The notes below the pieces were generated by a model. The model saw only the letters and a program-made list of their open reading frames with translations, was not told where the DNA came from and searched no databases. Positions 17,763 through 27,822 of a stretch of DNA of 64,000 bases are shown one piece after another; position 1 is the stretch's first letter; every line of letters starts with the position of its first letter. This DNA comes from an uncultured Aquimarina sp. (GTDB taxonomy: Bacteria > Bacteroidota > Bacteroidia > Flavobacteriales > Flavobacteriaceae), in assembly GCA_947493035.1 (NCBI GenBank), contig CANLOW010000005.1, forward strand, positions 1 to 64,000, written 5' to 3'. A program made the position numbers and the translations under genes.

Positions 17763-20159
17763 ATGATTTTAAATGAACAAATACAACATAAAGGAAATCA
17801 ATATCCATCTCATATCATCAAACACGAGAGAGACATGGATACCTTTTATTTCCATACCTATAATCGAGTAGTACTGCAAGTAACTGTTCTTCGGGATAGT
17901 GTGGTGCGTTTCAGGTATACTACAACTAATAAATTTGGTGATGATTTTTCATATGCTTTAGTAGAAAATACAAGTGTTGGTTATAATGCCTTAGAATTAG
18001 CTGAAGAAGAAGATCTATTTATTATAAAAACGGATAAGCTGAATGTAAAAATCAGTAAGGTTAATTTAAAAGTAAACATACACTCTGCTGAAGATGATCA
18101 TCTTATTTTAGGTGATGAACAAGGTTTTCACTGGGAAGATAGTTACGAATTAGGTTCTGATATTGTAAAGATGAGTAAAGTATCTAAAGATGCTGAAAGT
18201 TTTTATGGCTTAGGAGATAAACCTACTCACTTAAATTTAAAAGGGAAACGTTTTGAAAACTGGGTAACTGATTCATATGCTTTTGGTGCTGATACCGATC
18301 CTATATACAAAGCAATTCCTTTTTATGTTGGGTTACAATCAGAAGAAGCTTACGGTATTTTCTTTGACAATACTTTTAGAACTTCATTCGATTTTTGTCA
18401 AGAGCGTCGCCATGTAACTAGTTTCTGGGCTTTAGGTGGTGAAATGAATTATTATTTTATTCATGGTCCTAAAGTGGAAGAAGTAGTCGAAAAGTACACT
18501 TTAATGACAGGAGTACCCGAATTACCTCCCTTGTGGGCTTTAGGATTTCATCAATGTAAATGGAGTTACTATCCTGAATCTAAAGTAAAACAGATTACTA
18601 ATAAATTTCGTGAATTAAATATTCCTTGTGATGCTATTTACTTAGACATTGATTACATGGATGGCTTTCGTTGTTTTACTTGGGATAAAGAGAAATTTCC
18701 CGACCCTAAACGCATGGTCAAAGAACTAGCAGATGACGGATTCAAAACCGTAGTAATTATAGATCCAGGAATTAAAATTGATTATGATTATGACGTTTTC
18801 CTAGAAGGAATTGAAAATGATTATTTCTGTAAACGAGCCGATGGACCTTACATGAAAGGGAAAGTATGGCCTGGTGAATGTTATTTCCCCGACTATACAA
18901 GGCCTGATGTTCGCGAATGGTGGGCTGGTTTATTCAAAGGACTAATTGACGAAGTGGGTGTCAAAGGAGTTTGGAATGACATGAATGAACCTGCAGTGAT
19001 GGATGTACCTGGGAAATCTTTCCCTGATGATGTTCGTTTTGACTATGACGGAAACCCTTGTAGCCACAGAAAAGCACACAATATCTATGGTATGCAAATG
19101 GCTCGTGCCACATATCATGGCGTAAAAAGGTATATTTACCCAGAGCGACCTTTCGTAATAACTCGTGCTGCATACTCCGGTACGCAACGCTATACCAGTA
19201 CTTGGATGGGTGACAATGTTGCCACTTGGGAACACTTAGTAGTAGCAAACCGCCAAATACAGCGAATGGCCATGTCTGGATATTCTTTTGCTGGTACAGA
19301 TATTGGTGGGTTCGCCGAACAACCAAATGGTGAGTTATTTGCTCGCTGGGTACAATTGGGCGTTTTTCACCCTTTTTATCGCGTACATTCTAGTGGTGAT
19401 CATGGAGAGCAAGAGCCATGGTCTTTTGGAGATGAAATTACTAACATCTGCCGAAAATTTATTGAAATACGATATACACTATTACCATATATTTATTCTG
19501 TATTTTGGAAATATATAGCACATGGTACACCTATGCTGAAATCTTTAGTGATGTTCGATCAAGATGATGTTCAAACGCATTATAGAACTGATGAATTTAT
19601 CTTTGGAGACAAAATTTTAGCATGCCCAATTAATGAACCAAATACAAAAGGGCGACGTATGTATATCCCTAAGGGAATATGGTTTGATTATTGGTCTAAT
19701 TCAGTAATTAAAGGAGGAAAAGAATATTGGGTAGATGCAGACATCGATATGATGCCGATATTTATCAAATCCGGAGCTATTATACCTAAATATCCTGTTC
19801 AACAATTTGTTGGTGAAAAAGAAATTACTGAATTGACCTTAGAATGCTATTATGTAGATGGAGAAGAAAAATCTTTTGTTTATGAAGATGATGGTGATGG
19901 TTATGGATACAAAAAAGGAGCTTTTAGTAAACGAGATTTTACTTTTGTTGGAAAAAATGACGAAATTGTAATTCGTCAACACAAACACGGAAAGTTTACT
20001 ACCTCATATCAGACTTTCAAAATCTGTCTAATTGGTGCTCCATTTAGCATTAGCATGATTGAATTAGACAATAAAGAAATTAAACCTGAAATAGGCTACG
20101 AAAATGGAATAGCCTGCTTTATTGTAGACAAAAATTTTGGGGAATTACATATTAAATAA
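17763..20159 (+). CDS. GH31 alpha-glucosidase
   Basis: A 798-residue GH31 enzyme that hydrolyses terminal alpha-linked glucose. The nucleophile is D406 in GVWNDMNEPAV and the acid/base D484 in TWMGDNVATW; the domain-specific segments HQCKWSYYPE and GTDIGGF are also present. There is no signal peptide, so it should act in the cytoplasm. Its place 81 bp behind glgB suggests it recycles short alpha-glucans from glycogen or maltodextrins. Other GH31 activities (xylosidase, transglycosidase) are less likely in this context. Confidence 0.92.
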   Translation: MILNEQIQHKGNQYPSHIIKHERDMDTFYFHTYNRVVLQVTVLRDSVVRFRYTTTNKFGDDFSYALVENTSVGYNALELAEEEDLFIIKTDKLNVKISKVNLKVNIHSAEDDHLILGDEQGFHWEDSYELGSDIVKMSKVSKDAESFYGLGDKPTHLNLKGKRFENWVTDSYAFGADTDPIYKAIPFYVGLQSEEAYGIFFDNTFRTSFDFCQERRHVTSFWALGGEMNYYFIHGPKVEEVVEKYTLMTGVPELPPLWALGFHQCKWSYYPESKVKQITNKFRELNIPCDAIYLDIDYMDGFRCFTWDKEKFPDPKRMVKELADDGFKTVVIIDPGIKIDYDYDVFLEGIENDYFCKRADGPYMKGKVWPGECYFPDYTRPDVREWWAGLFKGLIDEVGVKGVWNDMNEPAVMDVPGKSFPDDVRFDYDGNPCSHRKAHNIYGMQMARATYHGVKRYIYPERPFVITRAAYSGTQRYTSTWMGDNVATWEHLVVANRQIQRMAMSGYSFAGTDIGGFAEQPNGELFARWVQLGVFHPFYRVHSSGDHGEQEPWSFGDEITNICRKFIEIRYTLLPYIYSVFWKYIAHGTPMLKSLVMFDQDDVQTHYRTDEFIFGDKILACPINEPNTKGRRMYIPKGIWFDYWSNSVIKGGKEYWVDADIDMMPIFIKSGAIIPKYPVQQFVGEKEITELTLECYYVDGEEKSFVYEDDGDGYGYKKGAFSKRDFTFVGKNDEIVIRQHKHGKFTTSYQTFKICLIGAPFSISMIELDNKEIKPEIGYENGIACFIVDKNFGELHIK

Positions 20160-20179
20160 CATCAAGTAAAAGCACTTTC

Positions 20180-20216
20180 AATGACCTGTCGACTATATGT
20201 CATCAGGTCATTTTTT
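20180..20216 (+). terminator. Terminator of the glycogen cluster
   Basis: A 9-bp stem (AATGACCTG at 20180-20188 with 20204-20212) runs into a T-run, 20 bp after the GH31 stop. The next gene starts at 20222, so that gene needs read-through or a promoter inside this spacer. Confidence 0.75.
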
Positions 20217-20221
20217 CTATT

Positions 20222-20515
20222 ATGGAAACTACAAATAAAATAACGATACACTATTGTATGCAATGTAATTGGTTAATGAGATCTTCCTGGATGTCACAAG
20301 AACTGTTAACTACATTTAATCTAGAAATAAATGAATTCTCTTTAGTACCTGGCACTGGAGGAATATTTAAAATTTACGCCAATGAAAAGCTTATTTGGAA
20401 TAGAAAATCTGATGGGGGCTTTCCTGAAATCACTGAACTCAAAAGACGTGTAAGGGATATAATTGCTCCAAATAAGAATCTAGGCCATATTGACAGAAAA
20501 AATAGATCGGTTTAA
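20222..20515 (+). CDS. SelT/SelW/SelH (Rdx) family thioredoxin-like protein
   Basis: A 97-residue protein of the Rdx family with the redox motif CMQC (residues 12-15) after the first strand (TIHYC) and the family segment GTGGIFKIYANEKLIWNRKSDGGFPE. Both active-site positions are encoded by cysteine codons, so this is a non-selenium version. A role in thiol redox chemistry in the cytoplasm is inferred; the substrates of the family are unknown. It follows the GH31 gene and its terminator closely. Confidence 0.85.
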   Translation: METTNKITIHYCMQCNWLMRSSWMSQELLTTFNLEINEFSLVPGTGGIFKIYANEKLIWNRKSDGGFPEITELKRRVRDIIAPNKNLGHIDRKNRSV

Positions 20516-20598
20516 TTTATTATTACAATCAACTGCACTCTTTTTACTGATTCAATTATTATATTTTGTATTTACCTTCAATATTGAAATGTCAAACT

Positions 20599-21702
20599 TT
20601 AAAAATTATCGGCGACATATTGGTAAATCAGGTCTTCAGTTTTTTTAATTAATTCGCCTTGAAAGAGTGTATTTCTATTCATAAATATTGCTATAGTTAA
20701 AGGTTTTTCAAAATCTCTTCTTACAGAAGTATTTGTTCCAAACCAACTGCCTAAATGTCCTGCTATGTTTTCGTTTACAAACCATCCCATAGCATAATAA
20801 AAATTATCAGAGTCAATAGGAGTTACTTGTACAGTAGGCTTGAATATTAAATCATGAGTAGAAGAATTAAAAAAAATAGTCCTACTATCTAAAGCTATTA
20901 CATATTTGAAATAATCTTCAACATTTGTATAAACACCTCCAGCCCCTAAAACTCCGTTAAGAAAATGTTGTTTTACTCTAGACCAATTTCCAAAGCTATC
21001 TTTTTCATGACAATGAGCCATTTCTTTAATTTCAATAGGTAGTTCGGGATTTAAAAAGTCTGTATTTCTCATTCCTAATTTAGTAAATATATTTTCTTTT
21101 ATATAGCTTTCAAATTTCTGTCCACTTACCTTTTCAACAATTAGAGGCAAAATAGCATATGCTCCGTTATTATATTGATACTTTTCCCCTGGCTTAGATA
21201 GTTTCCTATTTTCTTTTTCATACCAGTCTAAAAAATCTTTATTAGTTACATTTTTTTCAGACTTCCATTCCTTGAAAAAAATATTTTCGGCATCAATGAT
21301 TCCTGAAGTATGATTTAATAGATGTTGAATTGTTACCCCTTTAAAAGTTTCACACGGAAAAAAGGAAAAAAGAGAATCATTTAGAGATATTCTATTCTCA
21401 TCAACTAAACTCAAAATCGTTAAAGCAGTAAATTGCTTACTTAACGAAGCCATTCTAAAATTAGTTGAGGTTGAGATTGGAGTATTATCCTCTAGATTTT
21501 GTACACCATACCCTTTACCAATAATCATTTTACTATCGTAAGAAACTAGTATAGCAGCTCCAGGTTCACCTTCATCAATTTCAGCCTTGAAGAGTAAATC
21601 AATATCTGTTTTTAGCTTGTTTAAGTTAGTATTACCTATTTGAGCTTTAATATTTGTTAAAAAGAGACACATTGCTAGCGATAAATAAAGTAATTGTTTC
21701 AT
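20599..21702 (-). CDS. Exported serine hydrolase, class C beta-lactamase-like
   Basis: A 367-residue protein of the serine beta-lactamase/DD-peptidase-like superfamily. A Sec signal (LYLSLAMCLFLTNIKAQ) is followed by the catalytic SLSK (S86, K89), the YNN motif (Y177-N179) and HLG near residue 329 in place of KTG. Members act as esterases, D-aminopeptidases or penicillin-binding proteins; true beta-lactamase activity cannot be claimed. It should be periplasmic. It stands alone, leftward. Confidence 0.85.
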   Translation of the reverse strand: MKQLLYLSLAMCLFLTNIKAQIGNTNLNKLKTDIDLLFKAEIDEGEPGAAILVSYDSKMIIGKGYGVQNLEDNTPISTSTNFRMASLSKQFTALTILSLVDENRISLNDSLFSFFPCETFKGVTIQHLLNHTSGIIDAENIFFKEWKSEKNVTNKDFLDWYEKENRKLSKPGEKYQYNNGAYAILPLIVEKVSGQKFESYIKENIFTKLGMRNTDFLNPELPIEIKEMAHCHEKDSFGNWSRVKQHFLNGVLGAGGVYTNVEDYFKYVIALDSRTIFFNSSTHDLIFKPTVQVTPIDSDNFYYAMGWFVNENIAGHLGSWFGTNTSVRRDFEKPLTIAIFMNRNTLFQGELIKKTEDLIYQYVADNF

Positions 21703-22103
21703 TATATTTTGTTTGATTATTAATTCTATTCAAAGCTGTCAATTTTAAATCTCAATAGTCATTTTTAGGGTATGATTTTAGAACTAGTACAGGGACTATT
21801 TTTCGGCTAACAATTTCTAAACTAGAATTTTCAAGTAGTTAACTAAATCAAAAAATAGATTCACTTATCTTTTATCAAATTTTTATAACTACATATATTA
21901 TGCATTAGAAAACTATCTAAAAAACATTAAATATTTTTCATAAAAAAACTCGGATAAATATATCATCCGAGTTTTTAACACAATCAATCACTAAATCATA
22001 AAAAGAAATAATCTCTTTATTATTTTTTTGTAGATATCACCAAAAGAAAAGGTATGATACCAAAACTTATTTTATTTAATACCTAGACTAGTCTAACACC
22101 AGT
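21703..22103. other. 401-bp spacer between two leftward genes
   Basis: It holds the terminator of the VOC gene at 21944-21976 and, to its left, presumably the promoter of the serine hydrolase. No TTG/TAnnTTTG pair at the right spacing was found. No small ORF with family features was seen. Confidence 0.6.
21944..21976 (-). terminator. Terminator downstream of the VOC gene
   Basis: A perfect 12-bp stem (AAAAACTCGGAT at 21944-21955 with 21965-21976) with a 9-nt loop. The A/T tracts give a U-run in either direction; the gene it serves is the leftward one ending at 22104. Confidence 0.85.
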
Positions 22104-22643
22104 TTATTCTCCCCATGAAGAAAGGCCTATGATTTCACCGTTAGGTCCAACAAAGAATGTATACTTATCTTTAGCATAGTTATCATTCTCTAATTCATAA
22201 CCCTCTGCCTTTAACATATCTCCAATAGGCTCAATATCGTTTACTTTAAGCATAAAGTGATTATGGTTTGTATTACCGATAGGACCAACAGTATCAATAA
22301 ATTCAGGAGCGGTTAAAGAAAGACTTATTTCTAAATCATTAGCTTTCATTTTCATTACTAACATCCCTTCTAAACCTGGACCGTGAAGAATTTCTGCATT
22401 TGATAATTTAAAACCTAGAATCTCCCTGTACAATTTCATTGTTTTCTCTAATTCTAATACATGCACACAAATGTATCTTAAACCCGTAACTCTTGCTCTA
22501 GCATCTTCTCCTTTAGAATTAGACTTTTGTGCAGACATAGTACTCGTTCCAGCCATAATAAACATAGCAACAAGTAAGCTTTTTAAAACAGCATTTAAAC
22601 CTTTACTGTTTCCTTTTGTAGTTTTTTTAATATCAATTTTCAT
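22104..22643 (-). CDS. Exported VOC (glyoxalase/bleomycin-resistance fold) protein
   Basis: A 179-residue protein with a long N-terminal signal (about 1-38: LLVAMFIMAGTSTMSAQ) followed by one vicinal-oxygen-chelate domain (about 52-178; GLRYICVHVLELEKTMKLY at its start, FFVGPNGEIIGL near its end). Candidate metal ligands are H61, H133 and E170. Export of a VOC protein is unusual, since most are cytoplasmic. The substrate is unknown. The gene is single, with its own terminator. Confidence 0.8.
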   Translation of the reverse strand: MKIDIKKTTKGNSKGLNAVLKSLLVAMFIMAGTSTMSAQKSNSKGEDARARVTGLRYICVHVLELEKTMKLYREILGFKLSNAEILHGPGLEGMLVMKMKANDLEISLSLTAPEFIDTVGPIGNTNHNHFMLKVNDIEPIGDMLKAEGYELENDNYAKDKYTFFVGPNGEIIGLSSWGE

Positions 22644-22838
22644 AATAAACTTAGTAAAATATATCGTTTGGATAAATCTATGATATTTTACAACAAATCA
22701 CAAGTTCAAAATTATATGATATACTAAATTAATTTTTATTACACATTTAAACACTTGAATATTATAAGTATATTGTGTTCTTAATTTTTCAGTGTAACAA
22801 AACACACAATAAAACATTAATTGAAATAAATACACTTT

Positions 22839-23735
22839 ATGAATTTTTATAAAATTATTTTACCCGCTATTTTCCTCTTTGTATCCTGTAATACAAGTAA
22901 AAAAACACAACCATCTAACGAAAAAAAATATGATTGGGAAGAATTAATAGACACAAACTTATCTCAGTGGGATACGTTTCTTAGCTACCAGCATCAGCCT
23001 GGATATAATGGTAGCCAACCAAAAGATGAAAATGGTGAATTAATACCACCTATAGGCTTAAACAAACCTGGGTACAATGTATTTTCTACAATAAAGGAAG
23101 GTGACCAAACTATAATAAAAAATACTGGAGAATATTATGGTTGCTTAATCACGAAAAAAGAATACAAAAACTACCATTTTCAATTGAAATATAAATGGGG
23201 AAATAAAAAGTGGGCTTTTAGAAAAGACCTATTGAAAGATTCTGGAATCCTTTATCACTCTATTGGACCAATGGGTGTAGAATATTGGAGATCTTGGATG
23301 CTATCACAAGAGTTTCAAATTATGGAAGGCCATACAGGAGATTTTTGGAGTCAAAAAAATTCGGCTATTGATATCAAAGCATACAAACCTGAATCTAACT
23401 TAGATCCTGTTGCCCATAAATCACAAGAATACCTACCTTTTAGTATGAATAGCCCATATAGGAATTATTGTATGCGTAGCAGCAACTTTGAAAAACCTCA
23501 TGATGAATGGAATACACTAGACTTATATTGCTTCGATGGGAAAAGTCTACACGTAGTAAATGGTGAAGTAGTAATGATTCTTAAAGACTCAAGGTATATA
23601 GATGAAAATGGTAAAAACATACCCTTAATTAAAGGTAAAATTCAATTACAAAGTGAAGCCGCAGAAATCTTTTTTAAAGACATTAAAATTAGGAAAATAG
23701 ATTCTTTAACCCAAAGTCAAAAAATTCTATTTTAG
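22839..23735 (+). CDS. DUF1080 (3-keto-disaccharide hydrolase-like) lipoprotein
   Basis: A 298-residue lipoprotein (FLFVSC lipobox, Cys17) with a DUF1080 fold, a concanavalin-like jelly roll: opening WEELIDTNLSQWDTF, then YGCLITKKEYKNYHFQLKYKWG, DSGILYHSIG, EFQIMEGHTGDFW and the end GKIQLQSEAAEIFFKDIKIRKI. Several family members hydrolyse 3-keto-glycosides, so a sugar-processing role at the cell surface is possible. No keto-forming dehydrogenase lies next to it. A terminator follows at 23803. Confidence 0.85.
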   Translation: MNFYKIILPAIFLFVSCNTSKKTQPSNEKKYDWEELIDTNLSQWDTFLSYQHQPGYNGSQPKDENGELIPPIGLNKPGYNVFSTIKEGDQTIIKNTGEYYGCLITKKEYKNYHFQLKYKWGNKKWAFRKDLLKDSGILYHSIGPMGVEYWRSWMLSQEFQIMEGHTGDFWSQKNSAIDIKAYKPESNLDPVAHKSQEYLPFSMNSPYRNYCMRSSNFEKPHDEWNTLDLYCFDGKSLHVVNGEVVMILKDSRYIDENGKNIPLIKGKIQLQSEAAEIFFKDIKIRKIDSLTQSQKILF

Positions 23736-23802
23736 ACGCTAGTATATTAAAGTAAATGCTGTGAAACTGCATTTACTTGCATTAAAAAACCTAACAATTA
23801 CA

Positions 23803-23837
23803 AAGATAAGGCTGTCAAAAAACGACAGCCTTATCTT
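23803..23837 (+). terminator. Terminator after the DUF1080 gene
   Basis: A 14-bp perfect stem (AAGATAAGGCTGTC at 23803-23816 with 23824-23837) and a 7-nt loop. Confidence 0.85.
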
Positions 23838-24140
23838 GTTATAATGAAATACCCGCCTACTTATATCATCTTAAAGAAAGCTTGTTATAAAACACTTAAA
23901 CCCGAATTATGCATTAGAAAATCTATTCCATATCGAAATCCTTGCAAAGTCAAACACTTCTCTTCATTTATTATTTAACGATAACGATGCTATACTCAAA
24001 TCAAGAAAATACTTCATTTTATTGAGCTTTTAATACTCACAACGAAGTTCTAATACATCATGCGGGTTAAACAAACATCAATCGTTTTAGAGCAAAAGAC
24101 GCTCAATTTCCTTTTTGGGTTTAAAGTCCGTTTATAATTT

Positions 24141-24168
24141 TCTAGCTGATTGCTGTAAGCTGTAACTT
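24141..24168. repeat. Degenerate heptad tandem repeat
   Basis: Four 7-bp units in register: TCTAGCT, GATTGCT, GTAAGCT, GTAACTT. On the minus strand these read AGTTAC, AGCTTAC, AGCAATC, AGCTAGA. Confidence 0.55.
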
Positions 24169-24265
24169 TTAAGCCATGAGCTACATAAATATACCCATGA
24201 CATCCTAATATGATATTAAATATTTATAACTGCAGAATAAAATCAATAAAAACCACAAAATAAAA

Positions 24266-24295
24266 AAAGGCTACTCATAAAAATGAGTAGCCTTT
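24266..24295 (-). terminator. Terminator of the nqr operon
   Basis: A 13-bp stem (24266-24278 with 24283-24295; AAAGGCTACTCAT) with a 4-nt loop. On the minus strand it runs into a T-run, 27 bp beyond the nqrF stop. Confidence 0.88.
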
Positions 24296-24322
24296 CATAT
24301 AAATTCAAAACTAAATTATTGC

Positions 24323-25630
24323 TTATCCTCCGAAGTCATCGAAACGAACATTCTCTCTAGGTACTCCAAAATCATCAGCCATTTTCTCAACAGCTTTATT
24401 CATTAATGGTGGACCACAGAAATAAAATTCAATATCTTCTGGCGCATCGTGAGTTGACAAATAATTGTCAATTAATACTTGGTGTACAAAACCTACGAAC
24501 CCGTCTCCTGGCTCTTCGATGCTATTCTTTACTTTCCAGTTATCTTCTTCCATAGGCTCAGATAAAGCAATATGGAATTGGAAGTTAGGGAAATCACGCT
24601 CTAAAGCTCTAAAGTGTTCAGTATAGAATAATTCACGCTTAGAACGACCTCCATACCAATAAGAAACTCTACGCCCTGTTTTTAAAGTACGGAATAGATG
24701 ATATAAGTGAGAACGCATTGGCGCCATACCTGCACCTCCACCGACATAGATCATTTCTGCATCACTATGATTGATAAAGAATTCTCCATAAGGACCTGAA
24801 ATCGTACACTTATCTCCTTTTTTCAAAGAGAATACATAAGATGAAGCTATACCTGGATTCACATCTGCCCATCCACCTTTTGCTCTATCGAAAGGAGGTG
24901 TTGCAATACGAACGTTCAACATAATCTCACGTCCTTCTGCTGGGTAAGAAGCCATAGAGTATGCACGCTCTACATCTTCTGTGTTGGTCATCTTAAGATC
25001 CCATAATTTAAACTTATCCCACTCTAACTGGAATTTGTCTGGAGTCTCATGTTCTTCAGGGTGAGCAGTAATATCAATATCCTTAAAATCGACAGTACAT
25101 CTTGGTACTTCAATTTGGATATATCCACCTGCTTCATAATCCATATCCTCAGGAATTTCAACTACAAATTCCTTAATAAATGATGCTACGTTGTAGTTAC
25201 GCACTACTGTAGCTTCCCATTTCTTAATTCCAAAAATTTCTTCTGGAACTTGGATCACCATATCAGATTTTACTTTAACCTGACAACCAAGACGCCACCC
25301 ATCAGCAGCTTCTTTACGTGTAAAGTGTGGTTCTTCAGTTGGAAGTAAATCTCCTCCTCCATCTAAAACTTGACATTTACACTGGATACAAGTACCACCA
25401 CCACCACAAGCTGATGGTAAGAAAATCTTATTATTCCCTAATGTACTCAATAAGGTTCCACCAGAAGCAACTTCTACTTCTTGTCCTCCATTGATTTTTA
25501 ATTTTACAGGCCCTGATGGTGCTAATTTTTGTTTTGTAAATAATAAAATACCTACTAACAAAAGTGTCAGCACTAGGAATGCAACCACTGTGGCTACAAT
25601 TGTTCCTCCAATACTTGCTGCTATAAACAT
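24323..25630 (-). CDS. nqrF: Na+-translocating NADH:quinone reductase subunit F
   Basis: The 435-residue entry subunit of the sodium pump, which takes electrons from NADH through FAD to a 2Fe-2S centre. One N-terminal membrane helix (about 8-31) is followed by the ferredoxin domain with C75, C81, C84 ([10 protein letters not shown]) and C116, then the FAD domain (RAYSMAS) and the NADH domain ([14 protein letters not shown] ... [10 protein letters not shown]). It is last in the six-gene leftward operon, starting 4 bp after nqrE. Confidence 0.97.
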   Translation of the reverse strand: MFIAASIGGTIVATVVAFLVLTLLLVGILLFTKQKLAPSGPVKLKINGGQEVEVASGGTLLSTLGNNKIFLPSACGGGGTCIQCKCQVLDGGGDLLPTEEPHFTRKEAADGWRLGCQVKVKSDMVIQVPEEIFGIKKWEATVVRNYNVASFIKEFVVEIPEDMDYEAGGYIQIEVPRCTVDFKDIDITAHPEEHETPDKFQLEWDKFKLWDLKMTNTEDVERAYSMASYPAEGREIMLNVRIATPPFDRAKGGWADVNPGIASSYVFSLKKGDKCTISGPYGEFFINHSDAEMIYVGGGAGMAPMRSHLYHLFRTLKTGRRVSYWYGGRSKRELFYTEHFRALERDFPNFQFHIALSEPMEEDNWKVKNSIEEPGDGFVGFVHQVLIDNYLSTHDAPEDIEFYFCGPPLMNKAVEKMADDFGVPRENVRFDDFGG

Positions 25631-25634
25631 ACTA

Positions 25635-26348
25635 CTACTTGTTTGTATTGATTACCATTTCGTCAGACTCTTTGATAAGCTCTTCAGCTTCTGCCTGAAC
25701 TTCATTTTGCGCTGGCTTTTTGTTTCCTTCATCACCAGTTAGCATTCCTCCGAAACTCATAAATCCGATAGCCATAAGACCCGTAAGGATAAATGTGATT
25801 CCTAATCCTCTTAGAGGTGCAGGTACTGCAGAATAACGAATTTTCTCGCGAATAGCTGCAATTGCAAGGATCGCTAAGAACCATCCAATTCCTGAACTAA
25901 TTCCGTAGTTAAATGCCATTCCAAATGTTGGAATTTCACGAGACTGCATAAATAAAGACCCTCCTAAGATGGCACAGTTTACGGCAATCAATGGCAAGAA
26001 AATACCTAATGAATTATATAATGAAGGAGAAAATTTCTCTACTACAATCTCTACTAATTGTACCATAGTTGCAATGGTAGCAATGAATAAGATAAATGAT
26101 AAGAAACTTAAATCATAATCAGCATACTCGGCTCCTAACCAAGTTAAAGCTCCTGGTTGTAACACGTACTGATCTAACAACCAGTTAACCGGTACTGTAA
26201 TAGCCATTACAAAGATTACTGCAGCTCCTAAACCAACTGCTGTAGATACTTTTTTAGATACTGCTAAGTAAGAACACATTCCTAAGAATGTTGCAAATAC
26301 CATGTTATCTATGAATATCGACTTAAAAAATAACTCTAAATGTTCCAT
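25635..26348 (-). CDS. nqrE: Nqr subunit E
   Basis: A 237-residue integral membrane subunit with six predicted helices. It is paired with NqrD around the membrane 2Fe-2S centre that links NqrF to the FMN of NqrC. Conserved features are [27 protein letters not shown] at the start, C25 in GMCSYLA and C120 in NCAILGG. A charged, Glu-rich C-terminal tail (about 210-237) is longer than in Vibrio. The gaps to nqrD and nqrF are 21 and 4 bp. Confidence 0.96.
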   Translation of the reverse strand: MEHLELFFKSIFIDNMVFATFLGMCSYLAVSKKVSTAVGLGAAVIFVMAITVPVNWLLDQYVLQPGALTWLGAEYADYDLSFLSFILFIATIATMVQLVEIVVEKFSPSLYNSLGIFLPLIAVNCAILGGSLFMQSREIPTFGMAFNYGISSGIGWFLAILAIAAIREKIRYSAVPAPLRGLGITFILTGLMAIGFMSFGGMLTGDEGNKKPAQNEVQAEAEELIKESDEMVINTNK

Positions 26349-26369
26349 AACTCTTGATATTTTTTCTGA

Positions 26370-27050
26370 CTAGCTTTCGATTAATGACTTATTTCTACTA
26401 CGCTGAATCCAAATAATAATTCCAACAGTAATTAAGGCCATAGGTGCTAACAACATAAAACCGTTATTCTCATACCCTAAAGCATATAATCCTGTTTTTT
26501 CAATTGGATCTCCTAAAACTTTGAAACCTAATAATGTTCCTGAACCTAACAGTTCACGGAAGAAACCAACTATAATTAGAATTAAACCATATCCAGCTGC
26601 ATTACCAATACCATCTAAGAAAGATTTCCAAGGACCATTACCTAAAGCAAATGCTTCAAAACGTCCCATGATAATACAGTTTGTAATGATTAGACCAACG
26701 AAAACTGATAACTCTTTACTTAATTCATAAGCAAAAGCTTTCAATGTAAGATCTACTACGATTACTAAAGATGCAACAACGATCAATTGAACGATGATTC
26801 TAATTTTTGATGGAATAATATTTCTCATTAAAGAAATCACCACATTACCCATTGCCAATACGAAAGTCACCGCTAAAGCCATCACTATAGACGCTTTTAA
26901 TTGTGCTGTAATCGCTAAGGCTGAACAAATACCTAATACTTGAATAGTAATTGGATTGTTGTCAAACAAAGGGTCAGTCATCAAAGCCTTGTTTTTCTTC
27001 GAAAACAATGGCTCGTTTTGTTTCACTTCTTTTTCTGCTACTTCAGCCAT
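26370..27050 (-). CDS. nqrD: Nqr subunit D
   Basis: A 226-residue membrane subunit homologous to NqrE. A short cytoplasmic N-terminus precedes six helices, with a cysteine in GICSALA and another in TNCIIMGR, the positions that hold the membrane iron centre. It starts 2 bp after nqrC ends. It is part of the sodium-pumping respiratory complex. Confidence 0.96.
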   Translation of the reverse strand: MAEVAEKEVKQNEPLFSKKNKALMTDPLFDNNPITIQVLGICSALAITAQLKASIVMALAVTFVLAMGNVVISLMRNIIPSKIRIIVQLIVVASLVIVVDLTLKAFAYELSKELSVFVGLIITNCIIMGRFEAFALGNGPWKSFLDGIGNAAGYGLILIIVGFFRELLGSGTLLGFKVLGDPIEKTGLYALGYENNGFMLLAPMALITVGIIIWIQRSRNKSLIES

Positions 27051-27052
27051 AA

Positions 27053-27820
27053 TTAGTTTACTTTAATAGATTCGAAATAAGGCACGTACAACTTCAAGTC
27101 TTTCTTGATCATTGCAGTAACACCATCACCAGTGATGGTAGCACCCGCAATTGCATCTACCTTATTATCATTCTTTCTCTCATTCTTAGGATCATTATTA
27201 CCCTTAGCCACAGTAATACCTTTATAAGTATTACCTGCATAGATACTTTCACCCTTAAAATCTTCGTAGAAAAATGCTTCTTTAATATTAGCACCTAAAC
27301 CAGGAGTTTCTCCTTTGTGATCAAAAAATGCTCCTTTCACAGTTTTTAAATCTCCTTCTAAAGCTACATAACCCCAGATTGCATCCCAAAGACCTTTACC
27401 AAATAATGGCACTACATAAGATTTCTTACCATCTACACTACCTATATACAAAGGTAACTTTCTAGTGTAGGCAGCATCTTTAGCTTTCTGACCTTCTTTT
27501 TTAACATCAATATCGAAAGCTCCTTCAGATTTTGTTGCTTTAGTACCTTCAATGATAAATTGATTATCACCAATATACTTAGCAAATAATTCATCTGCTT
27601 TAGCAGCATCTACAGGACTTGTAGCATCTCCTTCATTATTTGTTAACGTTGCTTTGGTAACCCCCATAGCAAATAAGATGTTCTGCTTTTTCTCTTTCTT
27701 TTTATTCTCGTCTATTTGACTTTTCAGTGAACCGAACACTCCTGCCAAAATAGACCCTACTATCACTACCATTGCCACAGCAAAACCTAGTGTGTAAGAA
27801 TTTTTATCTGTATTTGCCAT
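27053..27820 (-). CDS. nqrC: Nqr subunit C
   Basis: A 255-residue subunit with one N-terminal membrane helix (about 11-31) and an exported FMN-binding domain. The covalent FMN attachment threonine is T228 in AIAGATITG, the ApbE-modified SGAT-type motif. The GETPGLGANI segment (about 170-179) helps bind FMN. It is translationally close to nqrB (2-bp gap) and nqrD. Confidence 0.96.
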   Translation of the reverse strand: MANTDKNSYTLGFAVAMVVIVGSILAGVFGSLKSQIDENKKKEKKQNILFAMGVTKATLTNNEGDATSPVDAAKADELFAKYIGDNQFIIEGTKATKSEGAFDIDVKKEGQKAKDAAYTRKLPLYIGSVDGKKSYVVPLFGKGLWDAIWGYVALEGDLKTVKGAFFDHKGETPGLGANIKEAFFYEDFKGESIYAGNTYKGITVAKGNNDPKNERKNDNKVDAIAGATITGDGVTAMIKKDLKLYVPYFESIKVN

Positions 27821-27822
27821 GA

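Larger units (their letters stand above)
23736..24322. other. 587-bp spacer with terminators and a heptad repeat
   Basis: A rightward terminator lies at 23803-23837 and a leftward one at 24266-24295. Between them about 430 bp has no supported gene; short stop-interrupted frames could be a decayed gene, but no family was recognised. A four-unit heptad block sits at 24141-24168. Confidence 0.6.

Noticed and set aside
18942-19326. Two long antisense frames within the GH31 gene
   Set aside because: They lie opposite a fully conserved enzyme frame, have no family features and no promoter or start context.
20255-20270. Selenocysteine in the SelW-like protein
   Set aside because: Both motif positions are cysteine codons and there is no in-frame TGA.
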